Shown here piece after piece: positions 57,374-64,000 of a DNA stretch of 64,000 bases; position 1 is the first letter of the stretch; each line of letters starts with the position of its first letter. The stretch is taken from positions 8,145,154 to 8,209,153 of the forward strand of contig NC_084886.1 of the NCBI RefSeq assembly GCF_958979055.1. Reading direction: 5' to 3'. The notes below the pieces were generated by a model. It made no database searches and had not been told where the DNA came from. It worked only from the letters and a program-made list of their open reading frames with translations. The position numbers were made by a program, and so were the translations under genes. This stretch comes from Alnus glutinosa (lineage: Eukaryota > Streptophyta > Magnoliopsida > Fagales > Betulaceae).

Positions 57374-57535
57374 GCGTAGGCGTAGGCTCCAGGCACCTTT
57401 AGGGTTTGGCCCGGCCGGATCAGGAAATTCCTTCCTTGAAAATTCCCTTTGGCCTGCTTATTTTGTTGACCTTTTCTTTTTTCCCGGTCTTCTGTTTTTG
57501 TTTGTGTACGTGATTACGTGATTGAAGGGGGAGAT

Positions 57536-57564
57536 AGCTCTAGGCTCTAGGCTCTAGGCTCTAG
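57536..57564 (+). repeat. CTCTAGG heptamer tandem repeat
   Basis: About four head-to-tail copies, just downstream of the CML gene. Confidence 0.9.
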
Positions 57565-58616
57565 CTGTACTGCACAAAAATGGTGCGAGAAGAACCAAAT
57601 CCAAGAAACCTCAATCCCTCTCATTGATTAACACAATTAGTTGTATATTCTCTGTATTAATATCGTTAGTTTAATTTGTTACTAATTCTAATATTTTTTT
57701 GTTAATTACATCAAAATCACTGACTCATATATATCTCTAGCATATCAAAGGTGCTGCATGTGGACATTTAATGTAAATAAAATACTCAATTCATTTTTTT
57801 ATTTTTTTGTGGTAATTTGAAGATTTCTCCTTCCTTTTTTTTATGATATTTGTTGATAACCAATTAATATATAGGATTAAAAAAAAAAAAAAAAAAAGGT
57901 ACATGAATATGGAATAATACTAAAAGAAAGATTCATGTCCGTTATCTTTGAGTCATTTCAAAAATCAAAAAAAATTGATGTCACTTTTAGAATCATTATC
58001 AGATGCGTTGAATTAACCGCAAGCGTTTCAACCTAAAGTATTTGTTAATGCATCAAACTATCAAAGCACTCAACAGATAGTACTGTACATATATAAATAA
58101 GGCACAAAACTGACAAAAGGCAAGCAATAAGCATAACCATATATCTCCAGAATTGTCTTGTTGATGAAGCACATTCCCCTCATCGATCTGTTTAGTAAAA
58201 CTAGGGTGAAACTAACAACTTGAAAGGAGTTTTCATAAATGCGAAGAACCCTTTGTTCTTGTGTTATTGGGTCAAAACTTACCAAACATCCATTTCCACT
58301 TCTTAGTAGTTAGTAGAACCAAACAAAAATCATCATTTTGGTGAGGCTATTGGGGAGTTTTGTGGGTTTTAGTGATTTGGTTGTGGTTTTTAGTGATTTG
58401 GCTCACCAAAATAGATTAAAAAAAAAAAAAAAAACACTATTTTAATGAGTCTACTAGTAATGCTGTAAACGGTCTAATTTAATCTCTCTCTCTCTCTGGG
58501 TGAAATTAATTTTGAAGCATTGATTTTTTCAGCACCTAAGTCAAATTCATTAAATTTTGTGTAAATTCACCAAATTTGAACAAATAATCCAATTTATTTT
58601 TTTAAACGTTTGAAAA

Positions 58617-58775
58617 GTACTATATACCACACATTTATCCTACTATGTTGATGTGATAGGGTGTAGTAGCCATTAGATCAATCATTGTTAATATATATAT
58701 ATAATGGCAATTATACCATACCATATCAGCATAATAAGATAAATGTGAGATAAATGTGTGGTATATAGTATTACT
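58617..58775. mobile_element. short inverted-repeat MITE
   Basis: Left AGTACTATATACCACACATT with TATCCTA pairs with right AAATGTGTGGTATATAGTAT. The interior TGATGTGATAGGGTGTAGTA and TACCATACCATATCAGCA pair loosely. About 160 bp. Confidence 0.75.
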
Positions 58776-59953
58776 CTATGCGTTTAGCCTTCAAAATATT
58801 ACATAGGTGAAAGTTTTGTTTGGAAAGTGGGACTGAAATTTCTTGTAATTGTTTGTTTGAATTCGAACAAGATTAAGAGAATTAGAGAAAATATGTGCAA
58901 GTTTCAGGGTGTCCAAATAAGTCTGCTCCCAAGGTGCGGAGCCAAAGCCCACCTATTCAGACACCTCAGGATCCACACTCCTCTTTCATTCTTTGCTCGA
59001 ATTCTTTGAAATTCAAGCAGCAAAAAATTTCAAGGGATCTAAATCCTAGATAATGACCCTAACAAAAAGAAAGATGAAAGAAGAAACGCAAAGAATGGAG
59101 AAGAAGAAATCTAGAGACGTTGAAGAAACTAGGAAGAAGAAAAAGATATTGGAAAATGAAATAAGCATGGCTTTACCCATTGTAAGGAACAGGTTCGATC
59201 TAGTGAACTGATCACTCGTAGGCGATTAATATACAATGGGATCATTTCCGAAATAAAAATATTTCAAGAGAAATGTTCAAATGCATCCTCAACAATATTA
59301 ATCAGAAGGCCACATGCATTTTCTAGGGGTAGACACTAGACAGTAGACAGGATGCAAGCTAAAGCCCTTTATTTTTATTCATTTTTTATGGAAGTTTCAC
59401 TTAATTTGATTCAGGTAATACATCATTGAAAAGCTTGACCAGATAACTCTGTAAGTTATACATGTAAATCACACTAGATTCAATGTGTTCGAAACAAAAG
59501 CATGGAAAAAGCAAACATGGACAAAGAAGGAACATATATATATAACTGTATTTTGTAAGAGCTGAAAAGAAATAGTACAGGAAGAACAGGGTAGGCTCTA
59601 TTCTCGTATTGTAATAAGCTAGCATCAATGTCCAATCCTACATTGAATTTACTCCTTTCTGTATGACATTAACTAACACAAAAATACAAAATACATGGCT
59701 TCATATGGGCAAAGGCAAAAACTTCAAATATTTCGGGGAATTTTTTCCCTAAGATATGCTACAGGTGAGTCATGCTACTGTACACAGTCATCTTGCAACG
59801 GTAATCTCTGTGTCGTACCTCTGATCCAAGTAGAACCAATAAATAGCTCATATCAGATGGAGTCATATCCGGCCGCCAAATTTCTAAGGTCTGCCAGATA
59901 TTTCCGACCGGCATTTTTTGGCAGCTAACCATCAAAGAACAAATTCACAAATA

Positions 59954-62900
59954 TCACCTTTTGTTATTGTTCTTATTTCTCAAGCGGTTTGTCCTTGCTG
60001 CCAAGCGCGCTGTGGAGCCGACAGTAGTTGTTCGTAACGAGCTCTGCCGCACCATATCACAATACTCGGGATCATTTGATTGGCCATTATGCCTTATCCA
60101 CTGTATCATTTCATGGTACATAGGAAAGAAGCGCATCTGAACTGCTGAGTACGAGAAGTATGGTATTAGGGTTGAGATCACCACGACAAGAGTGACAAGC
60201 CAATAAGAAGAGGCTGGGGCAAGGTTCTGAACGAAGAGTTTGTAAGCAGTTGTAGAAAAGGAAGAAGACATGGCTCCATATGCCAAGAGGAAAATGTAAT
60301 AGAAAACAATCGAACCCCAGATGACAACATGTTGCACCAAGGTGAAGTAACTTATAGTGAGTGCCATCTGCAAGTTTACAACCCAAACAATGCATGTATA
60401 CATTGTTGCCCCTAAAATATCCCTCCCGGCAGTTTGTCCGTCATTATTGAAAGCCTGGAGCTCCAGCGATTTTGTGCAGACGAAGAAAATGATTATGGCA
60501 CTGCAAAACCCGTTTAACATCCAGCTGAGTATTCGGCGCCAGCTGAAAAGGACATTTTGCACCCCTTCTTGGTATAATAGAGGAAACTGCCAGGGAAAAC
60601 AAGGAATAATCAGTACATCAGCATTTAATAAGAAAACAAATATGTCAAAAGTCATAGCTAAATATATGTTACTTCAGTCATAAATAAGGAGGCGTTGGTT
60701 GTTTGCCACTAGTGGCATTCTAAAAATAGATTTAATTTTCTGCCTTCCACTGAGTAATCTAACAGTCCCAAATAATGGCCATATAGCAGTACATACCATT
60801 TGAAATTACTAACAACTCTTAAAGCACAATGGCCTGTTTGGCCAATGGCGCTTCAGAATGGGATTCCCCAAGTGTTCTCAATGTGATGAAAACTTGGAGC
60901 CCCCAATCCCCATACTTATTTATCCAAAAAGTGAAAAACTCAACACCACCCTGGGGCCCTTAAAAGGAATTAGTGGACTATTGGTAGGACTAGGCATGAT
61001 GCATGTATAACATTTTGATCTCATTCTAGATAATAATAATAATAATAATTCTTGAGACTGTATTATCATTAACCATCAAAATAGACATAATTGAATCCAT
61101 GTGTTAGGCGGTTGACGTACCTTGAGGCAATACCTTGCAGAAACGTCCTGGTCAAAAACTCCCATAGCAACCACCGGAATGGATGAGAAGAAAACATTAT
61201 AGAGTGACAAAAACCAATCATTGTATGCAGGTTGCCCAGAGAATGATGTATACGCCTCATATAAGAAGAGAGTGAAACCAAATGTGATATTCTTGTAGAA
61301 GAAGTAACATATCTGCCAATACAAGAATGACCATAGTAATTAGATCCTTATACAAAGCTTTACATTTGTGAAAAAATTTAGATGAGTAACTTTTTCCAGA
61401 TTTTGAATTCTCAAGTTTGCCTAAATCCCCCAGGATAATAGTCAATTATCCCGTTATTGGGGCTTGTCTTTGGATGTCTATAGTTCTTGAGCTTGCATTG
61501 CTTCTTTTGCTTTAGCAAGTGCTTTGAGGTTCCCCCATTGTAATTCTTGCTGTTGCCTGGGGCATGCCCCAATGTAGTTTTTTTTTTTTTTCATGGTGCT
61601 TCAATTCAATTCATTCTTTTAAATATATATATTTTAAAAAAATGACTGCTTAAATCCACATATAAGAATGATTACCATTGATGAGATCCTTCTGTAGCAC
61701 CAATGTCCGTGCACAAGTAGCAACCGCTCCAAAAATCGAAACTGTGCAATTGCAATATCACTTGACATGACCGCCTGAATTAAAAAATAAGCATTAAGAA
61801 AAGTGTATAAGGAATGAGAAACACAATTAAAAATAAATAAATAAATAAAAAAATAAAAAAACCAAAGGTTTTCTACATTATATTTTTTCTAAGTAACAAA
61901 GGTTTTCTACATGATTCAACATAAAAACGCAGAACAATCTATTGAGTACCTGCATTCCTTCAACACCACTAATTCCAACTCCTATATCTGCTTCTTGAAG
62001 CATTCCCACATCATTGGCACCATCACCAATCGCTAACGTCGTTTTCCCCGTTCCAGATTTTACTAGTCTTGTAACCTTTTTTTCCAGCAGGAAAATCAAA
62101 TTACTCCAAATGCTAGTTATGTTTAAAAAAAAAAAAGATGATGAAGAAAAGTTATTGAAGATATTAAAGACACTGAATAAAATATAAACCCACCAGCGCC
62201 TTCTGTTTTGGTGATGAGCGGCAGCATATAACAGATGCACAACCAGTTGCAAGTTCTAGAAATGTGTTCTTCATATCATCCTCTAAAGCATAAGCAAGCG
62301 ATTTCCCGTCAATGATCAAAGCAAATGCCTCAGAGCTCCCACTTGATGAAGTAAGCTGATCCTTCCCTTCAGTTATCTGACGTACAACACTTTCCTTCGA
62401 TGCCTAAATAATGAATCAGAATTCTCCCATCAATATTATATCTACATTAATTTATAAGATATCATGATTCTAATTCCACCAAGGATCACAGCATTTATAA
62501 CTGAAGCCTAGAGCTTCACCAAATATGTTGACCCCATGTTAAGCACAAAGGACATACACTCTGTTAGTAAGTCCTGGGAACAAGCATGGTTTTCTGTAGA
62601 GATGCATACTTTTCCATTCCTTATCTGGTAGATTACCCTTTATTCCTTCCTCCTTTTGCAGACTTGAACAATTCTCATTTAACACAGATTCAGTTATAAG
62701 CCATCAGGATTAAGACATTAATCTTTCTACCTCCAGAAAGAATGCCACATCAGCACCATCTCCATTTATTATTTATACATGAGGAGATGCAGAAATGGGA
62801 AGAAGAGACAGAGTCAATGGAGCTTTTGAAAAAAAAAAAAAAAAAAAAGAAGCTAATATAAAGAAAATCCTGCCCAGAAAATACTAGTGGTGACCCAATA

Positions 62901-63961
62901 AAATGCTAGTAATTGGCACTACCAAAATAAAGATAAGCCTAAAGAAGATTTTTTTGTAGATATGATTGCCCACAATTGAACATATATACTAAAAGACTGA
63001 AAAGGTATAAATGGCAAAAGATGATATGTATAGACCACTGAGTTTCATTAGGCTAATATGCATTTCTCATACAGTGGGTATTAAAGTGAAGCAATCACAT
63101 AATTTAGGTTGATAAGTCAGGCATTACATAATCATTAAACACATCAGAATTTGGTCAGCCAGAGTCACATTAACCTCATAGTATCTCATAAGGCTCCCCT
63201 ATTGTAAAAGGAAACTTGCTTGCCAAAACTATAAGTTCTGTTCTCAAAAAGTAAACTTTCTCATCTGAAGAAAAGGAATAAAAAACTTAAATACAAATTT
63301 ACCTCGGTGATGGCAGCCTTATCTCCTGCCTTTTCCAACGCTTGAATTTGGGGACTCTCCAAATTGATTACAATCTGCTTCATTCCTTGTCTAAGCAAAC
63401 TACAAGCAAAACTGCAAATTTATATATTTAAGTTAGATATCTTCAAAAATAGTATGAGAAGTAGGCCTCGCCTCAAAGTCAGAACACTCAAACCCAGAAA
63501 TCATACCCAATATTGATGGCAGTCTCCATCTTATCTCCAGTCAAAACCCAAATCTTGATTCCCGCTTGGGCAAGCTTGTCAATGCAATTAGGAACCTGAA
63601 GAGCACAATAGAAGAAACGTCATTTCCAAACCCCATAATCAATTAAACAGGTACATTGATTAGTAATTAGTAGTTTCAACCCACCCCATTTTGGAGTTTG
63701 TCCTCAACAGCAGTTGCACCAAGAAGAATTAGATCCCTCTCAATCTTCTCTGATACTTCATCAATCAATGTTTCCCGATCTGCACTAACTGAATTCTTTG
63801 CCTCAGTGAATTTTGCATTGAACTCTTTGTATTCTTCTTCATCAAGTTCACGATAGGCAAGTATCAAGGTCCTCAGGCCTGCATCAGCATACTCGTTCAC
63901 ATGCTCCCTGGTCTCCTCTTCAAACTCCCTACCATTCTTGGCAAGATTTTCAAACATGACA
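59954..63961 (-). CDS. ALA: P4-type ATPase (phospholipid flippase, ALA), 3' part
   Basis: Eight exons on the minus strand, in coding order: 63961-63685, 63595-63507, 63411-63303, 62403-62194, 62075-61950, 61774-61676, 61312-61121 and 60586-59954; phases agree and about 577 C-terminal residues are encoded. Motifs: [31 protein letters not shown] (P domain), [38 protein letters not shown] (hinge Asp and Mg site), the membrane entry [14 protein letters not shown], then the C-terminal membrane helices ([45 protein letters not shown]). The ending RNKNNNKR is after the last helix. P4-ATPases move phospholipids to the cytosolic leaflet, usually with an ALIS/CDC50 partner. The length and motifs fit the Arabidopsis ALA8-12 group. 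The N-terminal half, including the DKTGT phosphorylation site, lies beyond the right edge. Confidence 0.95.
62404..63302 (-). other. 899-bp intron of the P4-ATPase gene
   Basis: No transposon or RNA gene seen; an A run at 62829-62848 is the only marked feature. Confidence 0.6.
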
Positions 63962-64000
63962 CTGCATGGGAAAATGAGTTAGGGTGAAAGAAGTAGATAA

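Larger units (their letters stand above)
57374..59953. other. CML 3' UTR, intergenic DNA and 3' UTR of the P4-ATPase gene
   Basis: 57371-57388 is a GTAGGC tandem at the CML stop; 57536-57564 is a four-unit CTCTAGG heptamer repeat in the 3' UTR. 57878-57897 is an A run. A MITE-like repeat lies at 58617-58775. The last few hundred bases before 59954 should be the minus-strand ATPase 3' UTR. No other gene supported. Confidence 0.55.

Noticed and set aside
61950-62075. SGTGKTT as a Walker A P-loop
   Set aside because: It lies within the P4-ATPase P domain just before GDGANDVG; P-type ATPases do not use a P-loop, so the likeness is by chance.

Overview
This is a window of plant nuclear DNA, most likely from a woody eudicot. 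The evidence is AT-rich intergenic DNA, GT-AG introns with T-rich acceptors, and plant-only families (a proline-rich extensin-like receptor kinase, a CML15/16-type calmodulin-like protein, ALA-type P4-ATPase, serine carboxypeptidase-like remnant). There are also L1-clade LINEs with an RNase H tail, TRIMs and many MITEs. The species cannot be fixed by reading; a Fagales-like origin is only a guess from the style of the LINE 3' ends. No CRISPR, operon or bacterial features were seen.

Layout: 1-8.0 kb holds a serine carboxypeptidase-like gene relic, a Tourist-like MITE, a copia gag fossil, one intact RING-H2 gene (minus strand, 4888-5427), and a large near-palindrome at 6461-6924. 8.0-26 kb is a transposon nest: minus-strand copia remnants carry a solo LTR and a hAT-like element. 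The hAT-like element holds a long LTR, which holds a nearly full-length LINE, which in turn holds a fold-back MITE. About 3.2 kb of this nest is present twice in direct orientation (9732-19666 and 21194-25889). Each copy has since gained its own insertions, including two unrelated poly-A retroposons at the same endonuclease site.

28.1-39.7 kb is an eight-exon gene for an HDDC2-type HD-domain phosphohydrolase with a likely organelle-targeting N-terminus. Its 5.8-kb third intron contains a TRIM array, LINE 3' ends and a TRIM pair. 39.7-44.6 kb is intergenic with a 9-bp-TSD MITE and a LINE interrupted by a hAT element. 45.4-53.4 kb is an eight-exon PERK gene (774 aa by my splicing) with nested MITEs in intron 1 and a TRIM in intron 5.

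55.4 kb has a single-exon gene for an unrecognised 156-aa protein; 56.9 kb has an intronless, GC-rich four-EF-hand CML gene. From 59.95 kb to the right edge is the 3' part (eight exons seen) of a minus-strand P4-type ATPase (ALA) gene that continues outside the window. These genes are independent transcription units. Calcium sensing (CML), cell-wall/plasma-membrane signalling (PERK), ubiquitination (RING-H2), nucleotide clean-up (HD protein) and lipid flipping (ALA) share no visible pathway. The most unusual content is the layered transposon nest and the inverted-repeat loci.
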